Shown here one piece after another: positions 23,401-33,133 of a stretch of DNA of 64,000 nucleotides. The translations under genes and the position numbers were made by a program. Every line of letters starts with the position of its first letter. Position 1 is the first letter of the stretch. The DNA is from Calliopsis andreniformis. Taxonomy: Eukaryota > Arthropoda > Insecta > Hymenoptera > Andrenidae. The stretch is from NCBI RefSeq assembly GCF_051401765.1, contig NC_135071.1:4814961-4878960 (forward strand), given 5' to 3'. The notes under the pieces were generated by a model. It was not told where the DNA came from. It saw nothing but the letters and a program-made list of their open reading frames with translations, and did not search any database.

Positions 23401-25679
23401 GGATGGCTCAAAAATCCCCAACAGTAAGGCTAATGGAATAGGCATTATAATAAAACATAATCAAGTATGGAATGAGGAAGGTATCAGTATCAGCAATAGG
23501 GCAACTATTTTTACTACTGTAACGCCCCACGACTCTGTCTCTGTCTCTTCCTATTTCACTCTATCTCTCTCTACTCTCGCTGTCTCTCTCCATCTTAGTG
23601 TAAATATGTCTATCTCTTTCTATTTTATTCCTATTATTGTATATAAGCGCATATTCTGTTCATTCATTTATTAATAGATATATTTGTATTACGACACACG
23701 TTATATACTATAGATTTTAATTACATTCTCATATAAGTATAACATATTTCGTACGTTTTCATATTAAAACAGTCACTATTAGAATAAGAGCGCCATTAGA
23801 ATTAGAACAACTGCGCATGTGCGAACTCCGACTGGCGGGTATATAAGAAGCTGCGAAAGCAGCAGGAGACTCACTTCTCTCTGGCATCGGGTTCCGAATA
23901 GACGAAGATCTGGGAGGCAGCTGAGATACTCGTCCAGTGAGATCGAGACCGCTCCTTTAGAGGTAGCGACCGTTTTCCAGAGATCAAGAGTATTCGATGC
24001 TCCTTTACAGGTTCAGTCTTGAGTAACTTTATGACAGGTACACTACGACGATTCCTGTGAAGAGCAGTACGGGCGACATCTTGGAGGTAGCTAATATACT
24101 AAAGATCGAGACCGCTCCTTTAGGGGTAGCGACCGTTCTACCAAATAGTAATTGATGCTCCTTTAATATAGAGTTCGTGCTTGCCGTAAGCAGACGAATC
24201 GCCTGCCAACAAGCGCTAGAAGCCATTCCTAGTCGGACGCATTTCTAAGACCGCTCCTGAAGAGTCTTTTCTCCAAGGTAGCGACTGATGTAGAAAAGAT
24301 AACGAAGGGCTTACGGATGCTTAGGCAATCAAGCAAAGATTATATGTTTCATGAAACCTTGAGACCGCTCTGAGGTTATAGCCACCTATAACTTTGGCAG
24401 CGACCAGGGCATACGAGACAAGATCTATTGCACACACACACACACACTTACACTGCGTATCGTCTAATATAGAGAATCCTCTACCGCAATTAATACGGAT
24501 TAATAATTAATAACAGCATAATTACTCTTGTTCACGAATGTAAAAGCGTAGACACATAACCTAACTTCTGTTCACGAATTTTAAGCATAGACACATAACT
24601 TAACTCTCGCGTTATCGAGATAAATGATAGAAGTATATCGCGTAACGATTACGATTAACATAACCTCGTCTGTGCATGATAATTAACCTAATTTGTTCTT
24701 ATAAATATTTAACGAACTAGAATAGGCATTAGTATTGTATTTACGATAGAATTAGAATAGGGTTTTACTGAATAAATTATTGTTAAGAAAGATCTAAGCT
24801 TTGGATTTTAACTCCTTAACCGCACGCCATACGAACCCCACTTTTCGTCCATCGGAAAGCCGCTCTTCCATGGACAACGTAGCATCGCTTTAGGAACGTT
24901 ACACTACGGAAGCGATAGCCATTTTCCAAGCCATTCAAATTATCAAACAGACTTTTAGCGACAAAAAGGTAATTATTTTCACTGATTCGGAAAGCGTATT
25001 GAAGAATCTACAGAATTATGAGGTATTGAGTAAATTATATAAGAAGAAAGAAATCAACTGGTGGATTAAAAAAATAGCAGAGGACCTGCAAGCAAACGGA
25101 AATGAAAATATACGATTGTGTTGGATCCCGGCTCACAAAGGTATAATGGGCAATGAAAAGGCAGACGAGGTAGCAAAAAAATTCACAGCATACGAAGCCA
25201 ATACACAATGGAAAATTCCAGCGAATGATCTCAAAGTCCATCTGAGAGAAGTAATGGAAAATCGTTCCTCTGAAAGAATGGTAAATGAAGCTAATTTTAA
25301 AGGGAAAAAATACTTTCTGGGATGTGAAACCAACTTAAATAGAAGGAAACCTTGGTTTGTCGAATTGGAAAACCTACAGAGAAGAGCAATAACGATTTTG
25401 AATAGAATAAGGTCAAATCATTATAATTTGGCTGAATCACTTTTTAGAAAAGGGATCGTAAACTCACCTTTATGCGAGTGTGGTCAAGAAGATGAAGACA
25501 TTAATCATGTAATATGGAAATGTGCCAAATATGCGAATAATAGAGAAAACCTAATAAACAGCCTAACAAAAAAAGGTATTGCCCTCAATACAGACGTATG
25601 GGAATTAATTCGGGGATCGAAACCGACAATAGCAAGAATCTTAGCCTCTTTCATTATTAAATGTGATATTAATATATAA
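20427..25679 (+). pseudogene. LINE ORF2: endonuclease, reverse transcriptase, RNase H
   Basis: The endonuclease starts near 20427 (IVVIWNARSLRNK, then ITETWL), shifts frame near 20550-20600, and continues with GDFNAKN and SNHLQISL. A TGA at 21146-21148 is in the same frame as RT. RT runs from 21152 with APGPDGIPYYIF, RPISLTNTMGKLMER, FRKGRSTIDNL, FIDVKSAYDNVN (first aspartate), RGLPQGDILSPLL, and YADV at 22481-22492 where YADD is required. RNase H starts YTDGSK (about 23395) and is cut by the LTR at 23518. It resumes at 24908 with EAIAIFQAI, FTDSES, then CWIPAHKGIMGNEKADEVAK. A C-terminal cysteine/histidine motif (CECGQ...INHVIWKC) follows, with the stop at 25677-25679. Confidence 0.9.
23518..24903 (+). 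repeat. Solo LTR, family T, inserted in LINE RNase H
   Basis: 1,386 bp, TGTAACGCCCC...GGAACGTTACA, with CTAC duplicated (23514-23517, 24904-24907). Taking it out together with one CTAC rejoins the RNase H frame exactly, which fixes the boundaries independently. A TATA box (GGGTATATAAGAAG, about 23838) precedes a transcribed-like part with four spaced 'GACCGCTC...GCGAC' units (23945, 24108, 24248, 24361). A (CA)n run lies at 24430-24446. The first 100 bp is a pyrimidine-rich CTCT tract. Related copies are at 29454-30739, 60263-61130 and about 2450-3590. A 4 bp duplication suggests Gypsy or BEL. No open frame inside is coding. Confidence 0.9.
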
Positions 25680-26409
25680 TAATAGGGAGTAGATAGTCGA
25701 GAATGTAATATTAGTATACAATCGCTATAAACAACGTTAATTATAAGTATATTAGATTATGAAAGAAATTCACATCGTAAAGTAATGTTTATGATAATGT
25801 AACCGATTGCCCTTATATTGTACTCAACAATAGGGATAAAATCTTGGCTTATAAGGGGGAAAAAAACATATTAAAGAGCAAAATGTATTAATATAAACAA
25901 GAATCGGTTTTTAAGGATAATATAAAGAAGAGAAAACTCAAATTAGAATGTAAATTATAAAATATCATAAGATGAGTGCGAGGATAGCAATTATAAAATA
26001 GGTAATAAGGTTAAAGTTATAAAACAAAAGTTATTCATAAATATGTTATAAATAAATATGTTATAAGTATAATAGTATAGAAAATCTTCTACTTGGTTGT
26101 TACGAAAAGAAATGTAGTACAAAATGAATAGCAATTTTAAATAAGTACTAACTCAATGTATAGAAATCTAATGTACAAAATTTATTATGTTTATACTCTT
26201 ACTTAATATAGTTAAGGATCTTAAAAGACTGTGAAAGAGGTGTGGAAAAGACAGAGGTCAGAAAAGAAAAGATATTAATTAGTTAAAATTAGGGCAATAT
26301 TCGTTCGTTGGGCAATATGAGTGACCCCTGTCTATCGAAATGCCATCTTCAGATATAAATATGTACTAACATTTGTACGTACATTCTGAAGAAAATATAT
26401 TTATCTATC
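25680..26409 (+). other. LINE 3' UTR and tail
   Basis: About 730 bp of AT-rich sequence with no frame of note between the ORF2 stop and the target duplication. It ends in ATTTATCTATCT, a short tandem tail as in LINEs that do not use poly(A). Confidence 0.7.
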
Positions 26410-26903
26410 TAAGTAGAGTTAGTTAAAATCTAAGTCACTAGGATAATTTAGTTTTAGGTAGTTGGTAAGCCTTTTTGGTAAGGACGCGCTAAGGGACTCG
26501 CGAAGCGGCGATTATTCCCGCTATTACGCTCGACACAAGTAGTCGCAATAAAAAGTGACCAGCCTAGGAAAAAGTTATTACGTTTTCTTCTTTTCTTCTA
26601 CCCTCTTTGAGAGCGTGAGCGTGTTCCATGTGCAAACTGCTCTCCCAATTAAGGAACACCACAGAGACATTTGATAATGTGGCATCTAGCGTTATCCTGT
26701 TAAATTACAAATGAGAAGTGCGAAGGTATAATAGCCAAATCGCATCGTAGGAAAGTTCTGTCACGCTGTTGCCACATCAAATATAATTTTATGCATCAGT
26801 AAATCTCTACTGAATATGCCTTGAGCCGATATTTTGCTTCATACAGAATATAGAAAAGGACGGTGCGAGCGAGAAAGAAAGAGTATCACGAATGAAATAA
26901 TAC

Positions 26904-27126
26904 TGTCGAGAAGAAAAAGAAGTGTAATTCAAACATTCCGCGACTCTGCCATTCTGCCATGAAGATGGCGCAGGGTGAGCACGGCGGAAGAGGTGTGCAG
27001 TGTGCGCGACCGGAAATAAGTTTGTACGGTCTCAAGCCCGAGTACCACGTTTTTGTATGTCAGTTAATGTAAAAGAATAAATTGTATTTTTCGTTCAGTA
27101 AACTGTGTAAGAACAATATAACAACA
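26904..27126 (+). repeat. Solo LTR of 223 bp in TTAA element copy A
   Basis: TGTCGAGAAG...TAACAACA with AATAC duplicated (26899-26903, 27127-27131). Copy B keeps the empty site with a single AATAC at 61739-61743 (ACGAATAAAACAATACATATG). It contains an AATAAA signal near 27076. A CpG-rich stretch ATGAAGATGGCGCAGGG at about 26959 could start a ~35-codon frame, but this is most likely LTR sequence. Family unknown; a 5 bp duplication is typical of Copia and BEL. Confidence 0.85.
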
Positions 27127-27475
27127 AATACATATGTGCTCAAAATTATGAAAATGGTCTAAGAAACAACATTTTCGTATGAGATTCACACAAAATTTCA
27201 CATTTATAATAAATTTTCATTAATCAAGACTAATTACACTATTACGTAATAATGTCAACCCCATTTACAACTTTTTGGATTTGATCTGATCCAAATTTGA
27301 ATAATGCTTTTACTCAAAACATACTACATGGTAGTAAATGACCTTCGAACTAACAAGATTAGTCCCAATAATAAATTGGTGAATTGAGTTGAGTGGTATA
27401 ATCGTAATCTGTGAAAACGTATACGAAAATTAGAATTATTTAAAATAAAAATTGAAAACAAAAAAGATTAAAAGC

Positions 27476-27546
27476 TACCACGAGATTCGAACCCGGCACC
27501 TGCAAATTATGAGTGAATGTCTAATTCTCATTCAGAGAAGGTACTT
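27476..27546 (-). repeat. tRNA-like (SINE-type) sequence inside the TTAA element
   Basis: The minus strand reads ACTCATAATTTGCAGGTGCC followed by GGGTTCGAATCTCG. That is a good B box (GGTTCGAAtC) preceded by a CTCATAAT anticodon-loop-like block, as in elongator tRNA-Met. The A-box side is poor and the acceptor stem does not pair, so it is not a functional tRNA. The same block is in copy B (62219-62280). It may be a SINE head or a tRNA pseudogene captured by this family. Confidence 0.55.
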
Positions 27547-27829
27547 TTATGTAGAATTAGTGGATTAAACTACAATTTAGGTACAATTCTCTTATTATCA
27601 AGGATAATAATTTGTAAACCATTTGTATTTGCTACATTTTCATCGATGCAACGGTCACTCACACTGAACCTCCCGTACTGTTTGCAACGAGTGCAAGACG
27701 TTGCGAGTATTCATTAGCAATCTTATTATTTATACATTTAGTGAACAATAAACAATATGTACCATAATATAATGAAAAAACATTATAAGAACATATGTTT
27801 TTCGTAAAATCGCTCGTTTCAGGGCCCAA

Positions 27830-28799
27830 TTTCGCACAAAATGTAGTCTAACTAGGAATGTTATTATTTTATTTATAACGTAAAAATTCAAAATTCTAGT
27901 TTAGCCGTATTTCGTGTTTTGGTTCATAGTATTTGCATACAAATTTACGAAACGATCGATCAGCATGTAGTCAGTGAAAACAACGACAATATACTATTTT
28001 TTAATATATTTTTTAAATAAATTGATATTTTTAAGAAGTATTCTACAATCCTATTCTACAATCCTATGAAATTTCATCAAAATCGGAGACTTTCACCTCG
28101 CGATGTTCCCTTATTAGTAAGAATCAAAATCTCGGCTGGAGCTGGATTTGTTCGAGTTTTCCTGATGGGCAGAATTGTAATATGTATGTACATACATATT
28201 TGTGGCAACAGCGTGACCAAACTTTCAATACGTTTTGGCAACTAAGTCTTTCTTGCGTCTGATTTGTGTATTTGATGAATACGCCATTCAGCTGTCAAAT
28301 TCTAGATTACATTTATCGACTGATCTGTATTTTCATCGATGCTGATGGTAATATGACCAAATTGGTTGAGATATACCATGAACGCTTCTAACGGCAAATC
28401 GTTCAACTATTTTTCTGTCAAAACGGGTGCACAATGAATATTACACTTTATGCCTTCCAGAAGTGTTAAATTGAGGAAAATCGCATTTCCACGATATTGT
28501 GCTAATTCAAGGAAGCCATCTTGCTAGTTTACAACAGTGTCTGTTTCATGCTTACAGTTTGTAATTTTACAGTTTTCTCAACGTATAGTGTTTATTGGAG
28601 TTTAAGCGGACCAGAGCACCTTGTAATGAAGTCTGCTCGTAGGTTCTGTACCCGCGAAAAATTCATTTATGCAAGTATCGAGACGTAAAGTGTAATTTGC
28701 GAAACCGTTTGTCTCTCTCGCTCATCGCGTATACGTGTATGACTTTCTTTGCTTGGGTGAGCGCACGCACACAGCTCAAAACACAATGAGTTTGCCCCC
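27830..28799. other. Right part of TTAA element copy A, non-coding
   Basis: No frame worth naming. Near 28199-28225 the sequence GTGGCAACAGCGTGACCAAACTTTC is the inverted, diverged counterpart of GAAAGTTCTGTCACGCTGTTGCCAC at about 26754-26778, so the element has subterminal inverted similarity. A CG-containing segment at 28680-28760 is unremarkable. Confidence 0.5.
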
Positions 28800-28803
28800 T
28801 TAA

Positions 28804-29274
28804 CGCTGTCCGCAGCAGCGAGTCGTCACTTGAAAAACCTGGGAAATACCCAGGCTTGCCAATGCGTCATGCATCCTCACTTCACCCTGTCAAAATACTT
28901 TGTTTCCCTTCGAAAGTACCACGTTAAGAGCGTAATGGAAGGGATGACAAAATGTCTTAAAACTTGGCAGCATTAGGTTAGAAGAGAACTAATAAGAGAA
29001 ATAGAAAGTCCCAGACAGAGACCCGGTCAATAGAAACACAAGTTCAAACACATAATTATACACACAAAACCACACATACGTACGCTACATTCAATATTGA
29101 TCACCAAATAAATAGTTGTTGATTATATCAACCACGTATCTATTATCACAGTCCCAAGTCGTTTCATCTTGGATGGTCCTTTTAAGAGATTTTAAAGACG
29201 GCACCGCGTGTATATACCAAGGGATTCAGTTCGCACCCTAACACTAATACCCACATCTTCTTAATTATAGATAT
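28804..29274. other. Unassigned sequence between elements
   Basis: About 470 bp separating the TTAA element and the nested LTR pair. Nothing codes here. A short CA-rich stretch (29037-29080) is present. Confidence 0.4.
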
Positions 29275-30831
29275 TGTTGCAAGCACCCGGTACACAGCCA
29301 CGGCCAACTGGTGCTCGCGAGAAGAAGAATTGAAAATCGAGAGAGAATCGAAAGAGATCGATTACGGTAACAGCTGTCAAGCTGTCAGTCGAGACCGCGA
29401 TCGCGAACGAACTACATGTACGCGAAACTATCGGCCAAACGACTGTATCCAAGTGTAAGGTGGGGGTCCGTGTAGCGTGCGGTTAAGGAGTTAAAATCCA
29501 AGGCTTATATCTTTCTTAACAATAATTTATTCAATAATACTTATTCTAATCCTAACATTAATAGAACAATGATAACTATTCTAATCTGGTTAAATAAAAT
29601 CATAAGATGATATTAAGTTATATTATAGGTGATTATCTATTGGTGAGGTTATATTGAACGTGATTATAATTATCTATGAATTATCTCAATAACGCAAGAA
29701 TTATGAAAATACGATATATATATGTCGTTGAACGAGAGTTAGGTTATGTAACTAATTATACTATTCGCTGTAGAGGATCCTCTGTACAAAGTGAAGCGTA
29801 TTGTGTGTGTGTGTGTCTGCAATAGATCTTGTCTTGCATGCCCTGGTCGCTGCCAAAGCTATAGGTGGCTATAACCTCAGAGCGGTCTCAAGGTTTCATG
29901 AAACATATAATCTTTGCCTTAATTGCCTAAGCATCTGTAAGCCCTTCGTTGTCTTTCCTACATCAGTCGCTACCTTCGAGAAAAGACTCTTCAGGAGCGG
30001 TCTTAGAGATGTGCCCGACTAGCAATGGCTTCTAGCGCTTGTTGGCAGGCGATTCGTCTGCTTCTGGCGAATACGAACTCTATATTAAAGGAGCATCAAC
30101 TACTATTTGTTAGAACGGTCGCTACCCCTAAAGGAGCGGTCTCGATCTATTAGTATATCAGCTTCCTCCAAGATGTCGCAAACACTGCTCTTCACAGGAA
30201 TCGTCGTAGTGTACCTGCCATAAGGTTACTTCAGACTGAACCTGTAAAGGAGCATCAAATACTCTTGATCGCTGGAAAACGGTCACTACCTCTAGAGGAG
30301 CGGTCTCGATCTCCCTGGACGAGTATATCAGCTGCCTTCAACATCTTCGTCTGTTCGGAACCTGATGCCAGAGAGAAGTGTGTCTCCTGCTGCTTTCGCA
30401 GCTCCTTATATACCCGCTAGTCAGAGTTAGCGCATGCGTAATGTCTTACTTTCTAATGGCGGTTTTATTCTAATCATAATGAAATCGGACGATATACGCT
30501 GTTTTTATGTTAATATATAATTGAATTTATAATATATGGTACAAAAATAAGGTACAGAAATATTAGTTGGTGTTAGGATAATATAATATGTGGTAATATA
30601 GTAATAAGTATTAGAAAGATACAAATATAAAGAGAGATGGTGATAGATAGAGAGAGATAGCAATAAATAGAGTGAGAGGGTAATAGATGGAGTGAGAGAG
30701 TAATAGATGGAGTGAGAGGGAAGACCGTGGGTCGTTACACAAGTGTAAATAAAGTGTGTACAAAGTTCAAATGCCCCGTGGTGTTCCTCGAGCGACGGTG
30801 ACCCGCCGCCGGCCGACGCACCGTCGCAACA
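29275..30831 (+). repeat. Outer solo LTR (267 bp of its own), interrupted by another LTR
   Basis: It starts TGTTGCAAGCACC and ends CACCGTCGCAACA, giving a 6 bp inverted end TGTTGC/GCAACA, with ATAT duplicated (29271-29274, 30832-30835). Its own sequence is 29275-29453 plus 30744-30831; the rest is the family T LTR and its CAAG duplication. AATAAA at about 30748 suggests plus-strand orientation. The ORF on the minus strand at 29261-29452 is LTR sequence. Confidence 0.85.
29454..30739 (-). repeat. Inner solo LTR, family T
   Basis: 1,286 bp on the minus strand, with ends TGTAACGACCCAC... and ...CCACCTTACA and CAAG duplicated exactly (29450-29453, 30740-30743). Minus-strand reading gives the CTCT tract, a TATATAAGGAG box near 30410, then the repeated GACCGCTC...GCGAC units, matching the copy at 23518. 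The 3' end is about 70 bp shorter than that copy. Confidence 0.9.
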
Positions 30832-30835
30832 ATAT

Positions 30836-31029
30836 TAAATGTTACTCATCTTATTGAAAGTGTCATTTCGTTTAGTCATATATTTTATATTTAATGAGAC
30901 TATAATATTTTTATTATGAAGCAGTCAATATTATACTACAAATAGGTGAAAAAAGTAAACACGATCATTGAGTATAAACACTTTTTAATACACACATTTA
31001 AAAACAATTTACGAACTTCTCATTAAAGT
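30836..31029. other. Short unassigned AT-rich stretch
   Basis: No gene or repeat recognised between the nested LTRs and the ORFan fragment. Confidence 0.4.
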
Positions 31030-31527
31030 TGTTTTTCTTGTATATGGATAGTGCTCTCGATAATCTACTACAATTTGCATTATAAATTGTTTTTCTTCTT
31101 CATTTCTGGATAATGCATTATTAAACTCTTGTTTACTAATTTCTTATGTGCATATAGGTTACGTAAAAACTCAATATTTTGCCTAGGAGCTTCTATAGCA
31201 ACTGAACTTTGGATCCATGCTTTCAAATACAATTTTACATTAAAAATACAAATATTACGGATTCCATTTTCTTCATCCTTTGTTAATGTAAATTTGTTTC
31301 GAAATAAAAATATTTTTAAGACATATATTCCTTTAGCCATCCATCGAGCATAATGAAATGCTCCTGGCGTTCGAAGAGAAATTTGTGGAAGAGTTCCGTC
31401 AAAAAAAATGACTACTAATTCGACAAATTCTCGATAGTCTTCGCGTGGTTGCTTCGTTTGTAAATTATATAATGCAAACTGTATTATTTCGGTTACCTTA
31501 TCGACTGATTGTTTAACTATTTCATCT
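31030..31527 (-). pseudogene. Fragment of an unidentified conserved-looking protein
   Basis: One open frame of about 150 codons (31527 down to 31080), then a frame change near 31110 and a further ~25 codons (about 31110-31030). Visible blocks: PREDYREFVELVVIFF, RTPGAFHYARWMAKGIYVLK, FLFRNKFTLTKDEENGIR, KAWIQSS and, after the shift, VVDYREHYPYTRKTTL. From memory, similar 'PGA.H.ARWM.K.IY.LK' ORFs recur in repetitive parts of insect and cnidarian genomes, but I cannot name the family or a function. Its upstream end is cut by the Gypsy LTR. No catalytic motif is recognised. It may be part of a DNA transposon. Confidence 0.5.
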
Positions 31528-31560
31528 TTAATTTCTCACAGTCTAAACAGCATAAAACAG

Positions 31561-31765
31561 TGTAAACAAGATAAGCCAAACGAAGACCCAACGTTAAGCA
31601 AGCGGTAAGAGAAGATATAAAAAGGAGGCGGGCACGCGCGAGCGAGTAGTAATAAGTCAGCGACCAGTGAGTCAAACTTTGTTGTATTCGTGGCGAGAGC
31701 AAAGACCAAGATTGAATAAATAAAGGTTCGATTCTCCTCTTGAGTCATCGTGCGTAACGTATTTA
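31561..31765 (+). repeat. Gypsy 5' LTR
   Basis: Matched by the partial copy at 33134-33216 over about 80 bp (ATAAGCCAAACGAAGACCC through GATATAAAAAGG). AATAAATAAAGG near 31717 is a likely polyadenylation signal. The right boundary is estimated from the start of a CAGCGGTGGG leader block. Confidence 0.65.
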
Positions 31766-31811
31766 GTGACAGCGGTGGGATCCGCTGAAAATCGTTGCTG
31801 AGCCAACGTAG

Positions 31812-32926
31812 TTGCGGAGACGGCCAGCGGTTTCCGAAACCACGGATAAAGAAGAGAAAATTTGGGGAAAAACCAACCCATTAGGAAGTACAAAAGACCA
31901 AGGTAAGATGGCTGAATCAGAAGCTATTACCAGAATGCTCTCTGAAATAATGAATCGATTGGAGAAATTAGAAACAAAGGACGAATTACCGCGGAGAGAG
32001 GACCTCCTTTCGAAATCAACACAGTCGGTACTGACGAGCGATAACGAATTCGAACTAGCCTCGTGTACATTAAACGAATTGTTAGGGACTGTGTCCGAAT
32101 TCGACGGAGAAACATTACCGGTTGAAACCTTCATTTGCCAAATAGAAACAGCTAGACATAATGTCCAGAAAGAAAAAGCTCAATTATTGCTAGGAAACAT
32201 ATTAGGACAAAAGATAATTGGAAAGGCTAGAACGGTGATCCGCACTGAAATGATAGGAACATTTAACGACCTAAAAGAACAATTACGACAAAACTACGGA
32301 ACTCCAATCGATTCAACAGTACTTCAATTACAAAGAATCCAATGTAAACAAGAATTCAGAGAACCCGTAAATTCATACGTATCACGGTTCATGAGAATAC
32401 ATGATGCTGCTTTAAACGCCGCACTAAGCAGACCACTACCGACCGAGCATCGCGAACTGCTACTCGAAGAGGAAAAACAAAAGGGGTAATAGATTTTATA
32501 AATGGGTTGGAAAGAGAAGCCCGGCTAGAGGTAAAAGCAACCAACCCGCGATCAATGCGAGAAGCAATCAACGCAGCCAGGACGTCGGAAATCATGTAGC
32601 AAAGACAGAGTCTCTTTAAACCAAATCCAATGAGATTTCAAAACCGTACGAATTTTAATACGAAAAGACCGCAACTTAACTCTCAAGTTCGTTCAAACTC
32701 CGTAAAATCCCAAGCGCGGAACGCGATAAAACAGTGCAATTACTGCAAAAGAATGGGACATATAGAGGCGGAGTACAGAACTAAACAATATCGAAATTTT
32801 CAAATGCGCCGAGGGTTCTCAGAAATCCCACCAGCGCACGCAATCCAAGAAGAACAGGGATCCGAACAAGAAACCGCCCCAGAAGGGAACCTTCAGGGGA
32901 ACATCAACGAAACATTGTACGAATAA
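31812..32926 (+). pseudogene. Gypsy gag
   Basis: The first segment, 31812-32489 (225 codons), has an N-terminal coiled region (MNRLEKLETK) and capsid-like sequence (TFICQIETARHNVQKEKAQLLL, LKEQLRQNYG, EPVNSYVSRFMRIHD). After a frameshift near 32480 it continues as DFINGLEREARLEV to a TAG near 32599. A third segment (32630-32926) holds a single zinc knuckle whose last cysteine is tyrosine (CNYCKRMGHIEAEY). Frame order and content fit Gypsy gag. The starting ATG in use may be the later one at about 31909 (MAESEAI). Confidence 0.75.
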
Positions 32927-32943
32927 ACACGACGATAGGGGAT

Positions 32944-33084
32944 CGACTAACATACGTTAATTTGAAGCTAGAAAACGCAAAGACAGATAAATTCCTAGTA
33001 GACTCGGGAGCAGCTATATCACTATTAAGGGAATCTATGGTCATCAACAAAAAGAAAATATCGAGCAAAATATACGTGAAGTAA
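32944..33084 (+). pseudogene. Gypsy protease fragment
   Basis: About 46 codons with KFLVDSGAAISLLRES, where DSG is the aspartic-protease active site. The reading frame stops at 33082-33084. Sequence past it is unrelated and enters the second LTR at about 33130, so the rest of pol is deleted. Confidence 0.75.
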
Positions 33085-33133
33085 GAAGTTTGTCGCGAAG
33101 CACCTTGAAAACAGTAGGAGAATTCGAAACAAA

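Larger units (their letters stand above)
17790..26410 (+). mobile_element. Full-length I-type LINE with a nested solo LTR
   Basis: The element is flanked by an 11 bp target duplication TAAGTAGAGTT (17779-17789 and 26410-26420; the first T may belong to the tail). It has a 5' UTR with a GC hairpin, ORF1 with zinc knuckles, ORF2 with endonuclease, RT and RNase H, a ~730 bp 3' UTR and a short TATC-rich tail instead of poly(A). The presence of RNase H together with an apurinic-type endonuclease suggests the I/R1/LOA group. Net length is about 7.2 kb after subtracting the solo LTR at 23518-24903. Stops and frameshifts make it inactive. Confidence 0.85.
17711..26663 (+). repeat. Solo LTR of 322 bp, split by a LINE
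   Basis: It starts TGTGGCGACGCG (17711) and ends GAACACCACA (26663), with a 5 bp inverted TGTGG/CCACA end and GAGA duplicated on both sides (17707-17710, 26664-26667). Copy B has the uninterrupted site (ATACATGCGACATTTG near 61498), one base different from the restored copy A junction. Its own sequence is 17711-17789 plus 26421-26663; the LINE fills the middle. No internal coding region remains, so it is a solo LTR or a very short element. Family unknown; a 4 bp duplication suits Gypsy or BEL. Confidence 0.8.
17618..28799 (+). mobile_element. TTAA-flanked DNA element, copy A (hosts nested insertions)
   Basis: TTAA occurs at both edges (17614-17617 and 28800-28803). The ends are inverted: GGAGGCACACTCC at left and, read on the minus strand, GGGGGCAAACTC at right. 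The sequence 17618-17710 plus 26664-27830 aligns well with copy B (61415 onward), which starts TTAA GGGGGCAGACTCC. Insertion of an LTR/LINE nest (17711-26663) and of a 223 bp LTR (26904-27126) explains the rest; removing them leaves roughly 2 kb. TTAA duplication is typical of piggyBac, but the G-rich ends are not the usual CCC form and no transposase is present, so the superfamily is uncertain. Confidence 0.75.

Noticed and set aside
24430..24446. CRISPR-like or satellite array
   Set aside because: Just a short (CA)n run inside an LTR; no spaced repeats of CRISPR type anywhere.
27476..27546. Functional tRNA-Met gene
   Set aside because: Good B box, but poor A box and no pairing acceptor stem; also repeated in a mobile element.
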